A stretch of 61,898 nucleotides of DNA from positions 1 through 61,898 of the forward strand of contig CAKUJB010000002.1 in NCBI GenBank assembly GCA_934661165.1, in the 5' to 3' direction. The DNA is from an uncultured Microbacteriaceae bacterium. Its GTDB lineage: Bacteria > Actinomycetota > Actinomycetes > Actinomycetales > Microbacteriaceae. How positions within the stretch are numbered: position 1 is the stretch's first letter; every line of letters starts with the position of its first letter. The position numbers and the translations under genes were made by a program. Below the pieces are notes generated by a model. The model made no database searches, was not told the DNA's origin, and was given only the letters and a program-made list of their open reading frames with translations. Positions 24,691 through 34,976 of the stretch are shown here, in pieces.

Positions 24691-26186
24691 TGCGGACGCT
24701 CACGCTCGTGCGGGGCCGGATCGACGCCGCGCTCGGCCGGGTCACCCCGGTCGTGCTGCTGCTCACCGTGCTCGCCGCATTCCTCATCATCTCGGTCCTG
24801 TTCGGCGTCGTCGGCCTCCTGTCGCTCGACCTGCTCGCGGTCGCCGTCACGTTCGCGGTCACGATCCTCGCGACGGGACTCGGCGCGGTCATGGGCGCCG
24901 CGGTCGTGCGGGTCCGCTCGAACTGGGCGGCCTGGCCGCAGCTCGAGTCGACGCTCGCGACGGGCCTCATCCTCGGCTTCCTCTTCACCCCGCGGCTCGA
25001 GCTGCTCCACGTGCTCGGCGTCGGCCTCGCGGGCCTCCTCGCCGGGGCGTCGAAGCACCTGCTCGCCTGGCGCGGCCGTCACCTCTTCAACCCGGCCGCG
25101 TTCGGTGCCGCGGTCGTCGGGCTCATCGGGCTCGCGGTGCCGACGTGGTGGATCGGCGCCGAGCCGCTGCTGGCGATCGTCGTGCTCGGGGCCCTCGTCA
25201 TCGCGTACCGGGTCGACATGCTCGGGCCCTCGGCGCTCGCCGTGCTCCTCGCGGCGGGCCTCACCGCCGGGGCGCTGCTGACGATCGGCGCGCCGATCGG
25301 GCAGGCGCTCACGATGCCGTTCACCTCGTTCGGCTTCGTCTTCCTCGCCGGCATCATGCTCACCGAGCCGCTCACGCTGCCGCCGCGGCGCGGGCAGCGG
25401 TACCTGGTCGCGGCCCTCGTCGGCGTGCTGCTCGGGGTTCCCCTCGTCGCGGCCGCGCTCGGCGTCTCGCTCCCGATCGCGCCGGAGATCGCGCTCCTCT
25501 TCGGCAACCTCCTCGCCTTCGCGCTCGGCCAGCGCCGCGGGCTGCGCTTCGAGGTCATCGGCCTGCGCGCCGCGGCCGAGTCGGTCGCCGAGCTCCGCCT
25601 GCGGCCGCTCACCCCGGTGCGGCACCGGCCGGGGCAGGCGATCGAGCTGTCACTGCCGCACCGGAACCCCGATCTGCGGGGTCGGCTCCGCGCATTCTCC
25701 ATCGTCTCCGCGCCGGGCGAGGCGGAGCTCGTCATCGCCTTCGGCGTCCCCGCCGAGACCTCGAGCCTGAAGCGCGCGCTCCTCGGGCTCGCGCCAGGCG
25801 ACCGCGTCGTCGCGACGCGCGTCTTTGGCGACTTCACGCCGCCGGCCGATCCCGCGGTGCCGCTGCTGTTCGTCGCGGGCGGGATCGGGATCACGCCATT
25901 CGTCTCGATGGTGCGCGCGGCGGCGGGCGAGGGCCGGGACATCGTCGTCGTCCACCGCGCGAGCCGGCCGCTGTACGCGGAGGAGTTCGAGGGCGCGGCC
26001 GGGGTGCGCTTCGTCCCGTTCTACGACGTGCGACCCGACGCCGACGCGCTGCTCGCCGCCGTCCCCGACCTCGCGGCCCGGCAGGCGTACGTCTCCGGCC
26101 CGCCCGGCATGGTCGCGGCGCTGAGCGCGATGCTCCGGCGCGCGGGGGTGCGGCGGATCCGGCGGGACGTGTTCTCCGGGGCCTGA
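24690..26186 (+). CDS. NqrB/RnfD-like membrane domain fused to a flavin (FNR-type) reductase
   Basis: 498 aa. Residues ~15-285 hold about eight to nine helices with HLFNPAAFGAAVVGLIGLAV, typical of the NqrB/RnfD family. Residues ~290-498 form a ferredoxin-NAD(P) reductase-like module: LRAFSIVSAPG (FAD), LLFVAGGIGITPFVSMV (NAD(P)) and AYVSGPPGMVAAL. The protein would take electrons from cytosolic NAD(P)H and pass them across the membrane to the flavinylated lipoprotein encoded two genes upstream. Three tightly spaced genes form the operon. Confidence 0.85.
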   Translation: MRTLTLVRGRIDAALGRVTPVVLLLTVLAAFLIISVLFGVVGLLSLDLLAVAVTFAVTILATGLGAVMGAAVVRVRSNWAAWPQLESTLATGLILGFLFTPRLELLHVLGVGLAGLLAGASKHLLAWRGRHLFNPAAFGAAVVGLIGLAVPTWWIGAEPLLAIVVLGALVIAYRVDMLGPSALAVLLAAGLTAGALLTIGAPIGQALTMPFTSFGFVFLAGIMLTEPLTLPPRRGQRYLVAALVGVLLGVPLVAAALGVSLPIAPEIALLFGNLLAFALGQRRGLRFEVIGLRAAAESVAELRLRPLTPVRHRPGQAIELSLPHRNPDLRGRLRAFSIVSAPGEAELVIAFGVPAETSSLKRALLGLAPGDRVVATRVFGDFTPPADPAVPLLFVAGGIGITPFVSMVRAAAGEGRDIVVVHRASRPLYAEEFEGAAGVRFVPFYDVRPDADALLAAVPDLAARQAYVSGPPGMVAALSAMLRRAGVRRIRRDVFSGA

Positions 26187-26258
26187 GGCGCTGGGGCGGA
26201 GTCGGGCGGCGCGGAGTTGCGGGCGCGGCCGCGACGCGTTGCCGCGCGATCCTGACAG

Positions 26259-26338
26259 CAGGACGAATGCGCGAGCACAGGATGAATCGCGTCGATCGGT
26301 CCTGCGGCCGCGCATTCGTCCTGTGCTCGCGCATTCGT
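26259..26338. repeat. Nested inverted repeats with GAATGCG core
   Basis: Two overlapping palindromes share one left arm. 26263-26282 (ACGAATGCGCGAGCACAGGA) pairs perfectly over 20 bp with 26319-26338. 26259-26273 pairs perfectly over 15 bp with 26309-26323. The RNA or cruciform could adopt either hairpin, not both. Located in the 280-bp spacer between the reductase gene and hsp20, and related to the hairpin at 7138-7179. Confidence 0.85.
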
Positions 26339-26383
26339 GCCGCAGCCGCGCCCTTCGGCCCGAGGATGCGTCTCGCGAAGGCA

Positions 26384-26410
26384 TTAGCACTCGAAGCGCG
26401 CGAGTGCTAA
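26384..26410. promoter_or_regulatory. CIRCE element (HrcA operator)
   Basis: TTAGCACTC-N9-GAGTGCTAA, an exact match to the CIRCE consensus. The left arm supplies a -35-like TTAGCA (26384-26389), and a -10-like TAATAT lies at 26408-26413 with an 18-bp spacer, so HrcA would block the promoter of hsp20. Confidence 0.95.
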
Positions 26411-26420
26411 TATTTGAGTA

Positions 26421-26441
26421 CCTGAGTCGCATCGACTCAAC
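26421..26441. promoter_or_regulatory. HAIR-like element (HspR operator)
   Basis: CCTGAGT-N7-ACTCAAC, one mismatch per arm to the HspR consensus CTTGAGT-N7-ACTCAAG. A further half-site TTTGAGT begins at 26413. It lies 10 bp after the CIRCE element and upstream of the AAAGGAG ribosome site of hsp20. Confidence 0.78.
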
Positions 26442-26466
26442 TTCAGATCCGTGAAAGGAGCACCCC

Positions 26467-26910
26467 ATGGCAGTTGTCTTCGACCCCTTCCGGGAGCTTG
26501 ACCGCGTTGCAGCGCAGCTCCTCGACACGCGGCAGGGTCCCCGGTTCATGCCGATCGATCTCTATCGCGATGGCGACCACTACGTCCTCGCCGCCGACCT
26601 GCCGGGCATCGACCCGGGCTCGATCGACGTCGACGTCGACGGGCAGGTCCTCACCGTCCGCGCGGAGCGCACGGTCGCGAGCGGCGACGGCGTGAAGTGG
26701 CTCGCTCGCGAGCGATCCGCCGGGACCTACCAGCGCCAGTTCAACCTGGGCGACGGCATCGCGACCGAGCGGATCAGCGCGCACTACGACAACGGCGTGC
26801 TGTCGGTCGTCATCCCGGTCTCGGAGCGCGCCAAGCCGCGCAAGGTCGAGGTCGCGGCCGGCACCGCGCCGGCCCTGACGGCGAACGTCGGCGAGCCCGC
26901 CGGAGCCTGA
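26467..26910 (+). CDS. hsp20: Hsp20 small heat-shock protein
   Basis: 147-aa alpha-crystallin-type chaperone that holds unfolding proteins. The crystallin domain runs from about residue 35 (MPIDLYRDGDHYVLAADLPGI) to the conserved DNGVLSVVIPVSE, followed by a short tail. The N terminus MAVVFDPFRELDRVAAQLL is typical of the class. Preceded by AAAGGAG and by both CIRCE and HAIR-like operators. Confidence 0.95.
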   Translation: MAVVFDPFRELDRVAAQLLDTRQGPRFMPIDLYRDGDHYVLAADLPGIDPGSIDVDVDGQVLTVRAERTVASGDGVKWLARERSAGTYQRQFNLGDGIATERISAHYDNGVLSVVIPVSERAKPRKVEVAAGTAPALTANVGEPAGA

Positions 26911-26993
26911 GCCGGCGGACGCGCGGGCTCGGGCGACCGCGCCCGCGCGTCCGCGCGTCCGCCGTGTCGGCGGCCCGCGCTAGCGTGTCGGCC

Positions 26994-27578
26994 ATGGTCG
27001 CCTTCGCCGACAAGCCGGAACTGCGCCCGTCGAGCGTCGCCGAGTGGGACGTGTGGCTCGAGCGCCACGCCGACGACCCGGCGCACGCCGGCGGCGTGCG
27101 GCTTCGCCTGCGGAAGAAGGCGGCGGACGTCGCCGGGATCCTCTACGGCGAGGCGCTCGACGTCGCGCTCTGCCACGGGTGGATCGACGGCCAGTCGAAG
27201 TCGATCGACGAGACCTGGTGGCACCAGTCCTTCGGCCCGCGTCGCGCCGCGAGCCCCTGGTCCCAGGTGAATCGCGAGCACGTCGAGCGGCTCATCCGCG
27301 AGGGACGAATGCGCGAGGGCGGCTACGCGGAGATCGAGCGCGCGAAGGCGGACGGCCGCTGGGACGCCGCCTACCGCGTCGCGGGCGCCGAGGCCCCGGA
27401 GGAGCTGGCCGCGGCCATCGCCGCCGACCCCGCCGCCGCCGCGGCGTGGGCGTCCCTCGGCAAGAGCGCGCGCTGGCCCTTCATCTTCCGCGTGCAGGCC
27501 CTGAAGCGCCCGGAGTCGCGGCAGCGCCGCGCCGCCGAGTACGCCGCCCTGCTCGCCAGGGGCGAGCGGCTGCGATAG
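26994..27578 (+). CDS. YdeI/OmdA-like protein
   Basis: 194 aa. Conserved YdeI-type segments: FADKPELRPSSVAEWDVWLERHADD, DVALCHGWIDGQSKSID, the WWHQSFGPRRAASPWSQVNREHVERLI block and SARWPFIFRVQALKRPESRQRR at the C terminus. E. coli YdeI is linked to bacteriocin/antimicrobial tolerance; the biochemical role is unknown. Stands alone between hsp20 and icd. Confidence 0.85.
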   Translation: MVAFADKPELRPSSVAEWDVWLERHADDPAHAGGVRLRLRKKAADVAGILYGEALDVALCHGWIDGQSKSIDETWWHQSFGPRRAASPWSQVNREHVERLIREGRMREGGYAEIERAKADGRWDAAYRVAGAEAPEELAAAIAADPAAAAAWASLGKSARWPFIFRVQALKRPESRQRRAAEYAALLARGERLR

Positions 27579-27628
27579 GCCAGGGCGCCCCGCGCGGCGG
27601 GTCGGCACGCCCGTGGGAGGATGGTCGG

Positions 27629-29824
<2,196 letters not shown>

Positions 29825-29860
29825 TCGCGGGCGGGCGGTCCGCCGGTTAGCCTGGACCGC

Positions 29861-30310
29861 ATGGCGTACCGGCTCGAGGAACTCTCCGCAGCAACCGCCG
29901 ACGCGGCGAACACGATGACGCTGCTCAGCGGGCAGGAGGTCTTCGTGACGCCGCCGACCTACGCGATCGCGGATTCATACGTCGACGAGGCCGCCTCCTG
30001 GCCGCGCGTCGTCCTCGACGGCGACCGAGTCGTGGGCTTCATCCGCGGGCACTTCGACGCCGACAACCCGCAGGAGGAGTTCCGCTCCGCCGTCTGGCGG
30101 GTGACGGTCGCGGGCGACGTCCAGGGGCGCGGCATCGGCACCTTCGCCGTGCGCGCGCTCGCCGACGAGGCGAAGCTGCGCGGCCACGGGCGCCTCACCG
30201 CGATCTGGGAGCCGGGCGAGGCGGGGCCGGACGGGTTCTTCCGCGGGGTCGGCTTCGTCGTCGTGCGGCAGACGCAGTACGGCGAGAACTTCGGGGTGCT
30301 CGACCTCTAG
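29861..30310 (+). CDS. GNAT N-acetyltransferase
   Basis: 149-aa GNAT-fold protein. VDEAASWPRVVLDGDRVVGFIRGHFD (beta strands 2-3), VWRVTVAGDVQGRGIGTFAVRALADEA (acetyl-CoA loop Q-x-x-G-x-G) and FFRGVGFVVVRQTQYGENFG are visible. Related to diamine-acetyltransferase-like enzymes, but the substrate is unknown. Confidence 0.85.
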   Translation: MAYRLEELSAATADAANTMTLLSGQEVFVTPPTYAIADSYVDEAASWPRVVLDGDRVVGFIRGHFDADNPQEEFRSAVWRVTVAGDVQGRGIGTFAVRALADEAKLRGHGRLTAIWEPGEAGPDGFFRGVGFVVVRQTQYGENFGVLDL

Positions 30311-30353
30311 CGGCGAGGCCGCGGGGTGGCGGGTGCCGCGGGTCGCGGTGCGC

Positions 30354-30725
30354 TCACGGCGTCCAGCGCGCGCGGCGGATGTCGATGCGCACGCCGTCGG
30401 GCCGCTCGATCAGCGGCGTGCCCTCCGCGCGGTAGCGCTCGATCGCGGCATCCCGGTAGTGCGGGAGGACGTGCCCGTCCGCGTAGACGACGCGCCACCA
30501 CGGCAGACCGTCGGAGTGCGCCATGATCCGGCCGACCGCGCGCGGGGCCCGCGAGCCAAGCGCGGCGGCGAGCGAGCCGTACGTCATGATGCGGCCGGGC
30601 GGGATCGCCGCGGCGAGCTCGTGCACCGCCTCGACGAACTCCTCGTAGACCCAGGCCCGCTCCTCGATCCACGACGAGGGCCCGTGCGGGTCGCGGACTC
30701 CGCTCACTCCCGCTTCGTCGCCCAC
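30354..30725 (-). CDS. Alkyltransferase-like (ATL) DNA-binding protein
   Basis: MGMT-domain protein in which the acceptor motif PCHR is replaced by LPWWRVV, so it lacks the methyl-accepting Cys. That is the definition of ATLs, which flag O6-alkylguanine for nucleotide excision repair. Helix-turn-helix AIPPGRIMTYGSLAAALG and RAVGRIMAHSDG are conserved. I start at GTG 30725; the frame stays open upstream to 30809, but that stretch overlaps a palindrome and looks non-coding. Confidence 0.88.
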   Translation of the reverse strand: MGDEAGVSGVRDPHGPSSWIEERAWVYEEFVEAVHELAAAIPPGRIMTYGSLAAALGSRAPRAVGRIMAHSDGLPWWRVVYADGHVLPHYRDAAIERYRAEGTPLIERPDGVRIDIRRARWTP

Positions 30726-30741
30726 GTGTTCAGCGTAGGGC

Positions 30742-30816
30742 GTGCGAAGTGAAGGAGGTCCCGAGGAGTCGCGCGGATAGCGCGCGCGATCGGGCCGATT
30801 CTCCTTCACCTCGCAC
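30742..30816. repeat. Near-perfect 16-bp inverted repeat after purH
   Basis: GTGCGAAGTGAAGGAG (30742-30757) pairs with 30801-30816 with one mismatch across a 43-bp loop. It lies 24 bp past the purH stop on the minus strand and just before the atl gene. The G+C of the arms is moderate. Possible terminator or regulator site; no T-tract is evident. Confidence 0.7.
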
Positions 30817-30839
30817 GGGCTCCATGCGAGGCCCCCGCG

Positions 30840-32489
30840 TCAGTGGAAGAAGTGCCGCTCGCCCGTGAAGTACATCGTCGCGCCGGCCGCCTGGACCGCC
30901 GCGATCGTCTCCGCGTCGCGCACCGAGCCGCCCGGCTGCACGATCGCCCGGACCCCGGCCTCGAGCAGGATCTGCGGGCCGTCCTCGAAGGGGAAGAATG
31001 CGTCGCTCGCGGCGACCGAGCCCGCGGCGCGATCCCCCGCGCGGGAGACGGCGAGGCGGCAGCTGTCGACGCGGTTGACCTGGCCCATGCCGATGCCGAC
31101 GCTCGCGCCGCCCGATGCGAGCAGGATCGCGTTCGACTTCGCCGCGCGCACCGAGCGCCACGCGAACTCGAGGTCCGCGAGCGTCGCCGCGTCGACGGCC
31201 TCGCCCGCGGCGAGCTGCCACTCGGCGGCCGGCGCGAAGTGCTGGTCGGGCTCCTGCACGAGGATGCCGCCCGAGATCCAGCGCAGCTCGCCCTCGCCGG
31301 TCTGGGCGCGGCCGCGCCAGTCGGCGGGCAGCTCGAGGATCCGCAGGCCCTTGCGCTCGCGCAGGACCTCGAGCGCGGCGGGCTCGAAGCCCGGTGCGAC
31401 GAGCACCTCGGTGAAGATCGGCGCGATCGACTGCGCGGTCGCGACGTCGACGACGCGGTTCGCGGCGATGACCCCGCCGAAGGCCGACACCGGGTCGCAC
31501 TCGTGCGCGAGGCGATGCGCCTCGACGAGCGTGTCGGCGACGGCGACGCCGCACGGGTTCGCGTGCTTGATGATCGCGATCGCGGGGGCGTCGTGGTCGT
31601 ACGCGGCGCGGAGCGCGGCGTCCGCGTCGACGTAGTTGTTGTACGACATCTCCTTGCCGCCGTGCTGCGTCGCCTGCGCGATGCCCCGCCCGCCGACGGC
31701 GGTGTACAGGGCGGCGCGCTGGTGGCTGTTCTCGCCGTAGCGCAGCGTCGCGGCCCGCTCGGCCGCGAGGTCGATCCGCGGGGCGAATGCGCTCGGCTCG
31801 TCGGCCACCGAGCCCGGGCCCGCCTCGCCCTCGCGCCCGTCGATGACCCAGTCGGGCCCGGGGAACTGCTCGTCGAACCACCCGGACACGGCGGCGTCGT
31901 ACGCGGCGGTGTGCCGGAACGCGTCGCGCGCGAGCTCGCGGCGGAAGGCGAGGTCGGTGCCGCCGGCGCGGAGCGCGGCGACGAGCCGGTCGTACTGCGC
32001 GGGGCTCGTGACGACGGCGACGTTCGCGTGGTTCTTCGCGCTCGCCCGGACCATGGCGGGCCCGCCGATGTCGATCTGCTCGATGACCGCGTCGCGGGGC
32101 GCGCCGGAGGCGACCGTCTCGACGAAGGGATAGAGGTTGACGACCACGAGTTCGAACGGCTTGATCCCGAAGTGCTCGAGCTCCCGCTCGTGCCGCTCGA
32201 GCCGGAGGTCGGCGAGCAGGCCCGAGTGGACGTGCGGGTGCAGCGTGCGGACCCGGCCGTCGAGGTGCTCCGGGAAGCCGGTGAGGTCGCCGATCTGCGT
32301 GACCGGCAGGCCCGCGGCGGCGATCGCGGCGGAGGTGCCGCCGGTGGAGACGATCTCGACCCCCGCGTCGGTGAGCGCGCGGGCGAGCTCGACGAGCTCG
32401 GTCTTGTCGGAGACGGCGAGGAGCGCTCGGCGGATCGGGACGACGTCCCGCTCGCGGTACTCGGACGGGTCGATGGCGGGGCCGCTCAC
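30840..32489 (-). CDS. purH: PurH, AICAR transformylase/IMP cyclohydrolase
   Basis: 549-aa bifunctional enzyme for the last two purine steps. N-terminal IMPCH: RRALLAVSDKTELVELARAL, STGGTSAAI, GRVRTLHPHVHSGLLADL. C-terminal AICARFT: TLRYGENSHQRAALY, KHANPCGVAVADTL, SAFGGVIAANR and the terminal MYFTGERHFFH. GTG start at 32489 with AAGGAG; it overlaps purN by 4 bp (GTGA). The transformylase uses 10-formyl-THF, the cofactor signal sensed by the glyA riboswitch in this window. Confidence 0.97.
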   Translation of the reverse strand: MSGPAIDPSEYRERDVVPIRRALLAVSDKTELVELARALTDAGVEIVSTGGTSAAIAAAGLPVTQIGDLTGFPEHLDGRVRTLHPHVHSGLLADLRLERHERELEHFGIKPFELVVVNLYPFVETVASGAPRDAVIEQIDIGGPAMVRASAKNHANVAVVTSPAQYDRLVAALRAGGTDLAFRRELARDAFRHTAAYDAAVSGWFDEQFPGPDWVIDGREGEAGPGSVADEPSAFAPRIDLAAERAATLRYGENSHQRAALYTAVGGRGIAQATQHGGKEMSYNNYVDADAALRAAYDHDAPAIAIIKHANPCGVAVADTLVEAHRLAHECDPVSAFGGVIAANRVVDVATAQSIAPIFTEVLVAPGFEPAALEVLRERKGLRILELPADWRGRAQTGEGELRWISGGILVQEPDQHFAPAAEWQLAAGEAVDAATLADLEFAWRSVRAAKSNAILLASGGASVGIGMGQVNRVDSCRLAVSRAGDRAAGSVAASDAFFPFEDGPQILLEAGVRAIVQPGGSVRDAETIAAVQAAGATMYFTGERHFFH

Positions 32490-33091
32490 GGGTGCTCCTT
32501 CGGGTCGGCGGTTGCGGGGAGTTCGAGGGCGCCGGTCGCGAGGTCGCGGACGACGGCGGCGAGCAGCCGGCGCTCGACGGGCTTGATCCGGTCGTGGAGG
32601 CTCGCTGCCGTGTCGCCGGGGAGGATGGGGACGCGCTCCTGCGCGAGGATCGGGCCGGTGTCGACGCCGCCGTCGACGACCATGACGGTCGCCCCGGTCT
32701 GGGCGACGCCCGCCGCGAGCGCGTCCCTGACGCCGTGCGCCCCGGGGAACTCCGGGAGGAATGCCGGGTGCGTGTTGAGCAGCGCGGGCGCGAGCGCGTC
32801 GACGACCGACTCCGGCAGCAGGCGCATGAAGCCGCTCAGCACGACGAGGTCGGGCTGCCACACCCGGATCTGCGCGAGCAGTTCCTCGCCCCACGCCTCC
32901 CGGTCGGGGTGGGCGCCGAAGGGGACGACGAAGGTCGGGATGCCGCGTGCGGCGGCATGCGCGAGGCCGGCCGCCTCGAGGTCGGCACCGACCGCGACGA
33001 CCCGCGCGGGGTAGTCGGCCGAGTCGCACGCCTCGAGGAAGGCTTCGAGATTCGAGCCCCCGCCGGAGATGAGGACGACGACGCGCTGCAC
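32486..33091 (-). CDS. purN: PurN, phosphoribosylglycinamide formyltransferase
   Basis: 201-aa folate-dependent GAR transformylase. Motifs VVVLISGGGSNLEAFLEA (phosphate loop), LVVLSGFMRLLP, and the catalytic NTHPAFLPEFPGAHGVRDAL with VDTGPILAQERVPI. GTG start. Located between perM and purH, the conserved actinobacterial order. Confidence 0.96.
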   Translation of the reverse strand: MQRVVVLISGGGSNLEAFLEACDSADYPARVVAVGADLEAAGLAHAAARGIPTFVVPFGAHPDREAWGEELLAQIRVWQPDLVVLSGFMRLLPESVVDALAPALLNTHPAFLPEFPGAHGVRDALAAGVAQTGATVMVVDGGVDTGPILAQERVPILPGDTAASLHDRIKPVERRLLAAVVRDLATGALELPATADPKEHP

Positions 33092-33157
33092 CCACGCATT
33101 CTACCGGCCCTCCACTATCCCCATAGGTACCGGCACGGCGCGGGTCCGACCGCGCGG

Positions 33158-34423
33158 TCAGGCTGGGTCGTCGGGGTCGAGCCGCAGCGCGGGGTCCGGG
33201 CGGCGGCGCATCGCCGGGAGCGAGGCCGAGGCGAGCAGGCCGACCGTGATCGCGACGGCGAGCTCGATCCCGCCCCAGAGCCCGACCGCGACAGGGTCGG
33301 GGCCGACGACCGCGAGCCGCCCGGGTCCCGCCGCACCCCCGGACGCCGCGGCGAGCAGCCCGAGCATGAGGCCCGCGAGCGCTCCCGACAGCAGCCCGAC
33401 GAGGACCGACCACCAGTCGCGGAGCACGTGCCGCATCCCCGGGTACACGAGCATGCCGATCGTGAAGCCGACCCCGATCGGCAGCAGCAGCGCGAGCCAC
33501 GCCGCCTCGCCGGGGTCGACCGGGATGGCCCCGAGCACGGGCACGGGCGGCAGCGGCCCGAGCGCGGTCCCGAACGGCCCGACGCTCGACCCGGTGCCGA
33601 GCAGGAAGCCCGGGCCGACGAGCCACGAGATCGTCCAGATGACGAGGTTCGGCAGGATCGCGAGCTGCGCCGCGGTCAGCACGAACCCGCCGAGCACCTC
33701 GGTGTGCAGCGACTCGTAGAGGGCGATGATCCGGCCGAAGCCGAACGCCATCGACAGCGCCGCGACGACCGCGGCGACGGCGACGAGACCGAGCACCGAG
33801 CCCACGCCCGCGCGCCAGACCGCGGCCGCGCCGACGCGCAGCCGCGCCGGCAGCCGGTCGAGCAGCCGCCGGGCCTCGCGCGCATAGCGGTCGGTGATGT
33901 CGGCGTAGCGCTGCGGCCGCAGCAGCACGCTGCCGACGCCGATGACGAGCCCGATGGCGAAGGCGAGCGTCGGGAAGGCGACGCCCTGCCAGATCGGCGC
34001 GCTCGCCGCCGGATCGACGGCCAGGACCACGACCGCGGCCGATCCCGCCGCGAAGGCGAGCAGCTCCGCGATGAGGCCGACGATCGGGTGCCCGACCTCG
34101 GCGATGCGGCGTCCGGCGCGCACCGCGAGCAGCGCGGTGAGCAGCGCGAAGCCGAGCAGCGCGATCGACACGAGCACGGGGCGCGCGGCGCCCTCGATGC
34201 CGAGCAGCTCGATCGTCGCCGGGTCGAGCTGGAAGGTGAGATCGACGCCATGCCCGAGCAGCCAGATGTCGGCGGCGGCGCGCCAGATGACGACCCAGTC
34301 CGGTCCGAAGCCCATGTGGAGCGCCCACACGAGCGAGCCGAGTGCGAGCGGGATCGCGAGGCCGACGGCGAGCACGATGAGCGCCTCGAAGGCGCCGAAG
34401 AGGACGGTGAGCCAGCGCGACAC
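33158..34423 (-). CDS. perM: PerM/DUF6350 integral membrane protein
   Basis: 421 aa with about ten hydrophobic helices, starting SRWLTVLFGAFEALIVLAVGL. Synteny perM-purN-purH matches Rv0955-Rv0956-Rv0957 of M. tuberculosis, where PerM is linked to cell division and persistence. WALHMGFGPDWVVIWRAAADIWLLGHGVDLTF is the kind of segment conserved in DUF6350. Identification rests on context plus architecture. GTG start; the upstream membrane gene ends one base earlier. Confidence 0.8.
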   Translation of the reverse strand: MSRWLTVLFGAFEALIVLAVGLAIPLALGSLVWALHMGFGPDWVVIWRAAADIWLLGHGVDLTFQLDPATIELLGIEGAARPVLVSIALLGFALLTALLAVRAGRRIAEVGHPIVGLIAELLAFAAGSAAVVVLAVDPAASAPIWQGVAFPTLAFAIGLVIGVGSVLLRPQRYADITDRYAREARRLLDRLPARLRVGAAAVWRAGVGSVLGLVAVAAVVAALSMAFGFGRIIALYESLHTEVLGGFVLTAAQLAILPNLVIWTISWLVGPGFLLGTGSSVGPFGTALGPLPPVPVLGAIPVDPGEAAWLALLLPIGVGFTIGMLVYPGMRHVLRDWWSVLVGLLSGALAGLMLGLLAAASGGAAGPGRLAVVGPDPVAVGLWGGIELAVAITVGLLASASLPAMRRRPDPALRLDPDDPA

Positions 34424-34924
34424 TCAGTGCGCCAGGTAGTTGAGGACGATGACGACGACGCCGATGGTCGCGGTGCCGAACGCGCCGCCGACGATCCGCA
34501 GCCAGATCGGGTAGCCGCGCTGGGCGAACGCCTCGTAGCCGAGGAAGCCGAGCATGACGACCGCGCACAGCATCGCCCAGTCCTCCGCCTCCCACGCCTG
34601 GATGCCGAGGATCGCGCAGACGATGAGGACGATCGTCGGCGGGATCGCCGACAGCAGCATCCCGAGCGAGTGAGCGAACGCCCGACGCAGCGCATGGTGC
34701 AAGTCGTGTCGCCCGTGCGCGGCCACCCATTCGGCGAAGACATGCGCGGCGAAGAAGACGAGCAGCGCGGCCGCTGAGATGACCGTGACGAGCGCGGTCG
34801 GCGTCTGGTCGTCCTCGTCGCCCACCTTCGCGGCGATGAGCGCCTGGTACAGGACGAGGCCGTACACCGCCGACGGGGTGCCGAGCGTCTCGCGGAGCCA
34901 GCGACGGAACTTCACGGCATCCAC
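34424..34924 (-). CDS. Hypothetical membrane protein (166 aa)
   Basis: Four to five predicted helices (VYGLVLYQALIAA, ALVTVISAAALLVFFAAHVFAEW, LLSAIPPTIVLIVCAILGI, WAMLCAVVMLGFLGYEAF, IVGGAFGTATIGVVVIVLNYLAH). An AAHVFAEWVAAHGRHDLHHALRRAF stretch has clustered His residues that could bind metal or heme, but no family is recognised. It directly abuts perM, so the two are probably cotranscribed. Confidence 0.75.
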   Translation of the reverse strand: MDAVKFRRWLRETLGTPSAVYGLVLYQALIAAKVGDEDDQTPTALVTVISAAALLVFFAAHVFAEWVAAHGRHDLHHALRRAFAHSLGMLLSAIPPTIVLIVCAILGIQAWEAEDWAMLCAVVMLGFLGYEAFAQRGYPIWLRIVGGAFGTATIGVVVIVLNYLAH

Positions 34925-34976
34925 GGTACTCGCGCGGCCCCGTCCCGCCCGGCAGGGCGCGGCCGTGCTGGCGAGG

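Noticed and set aside
30726..30809. Extended N terminus for the ATL protein (start at 30809).
   Set aside because: The extra residues overlap an inverted repeat and lack family similarity; the shorter GTG start is preferred.
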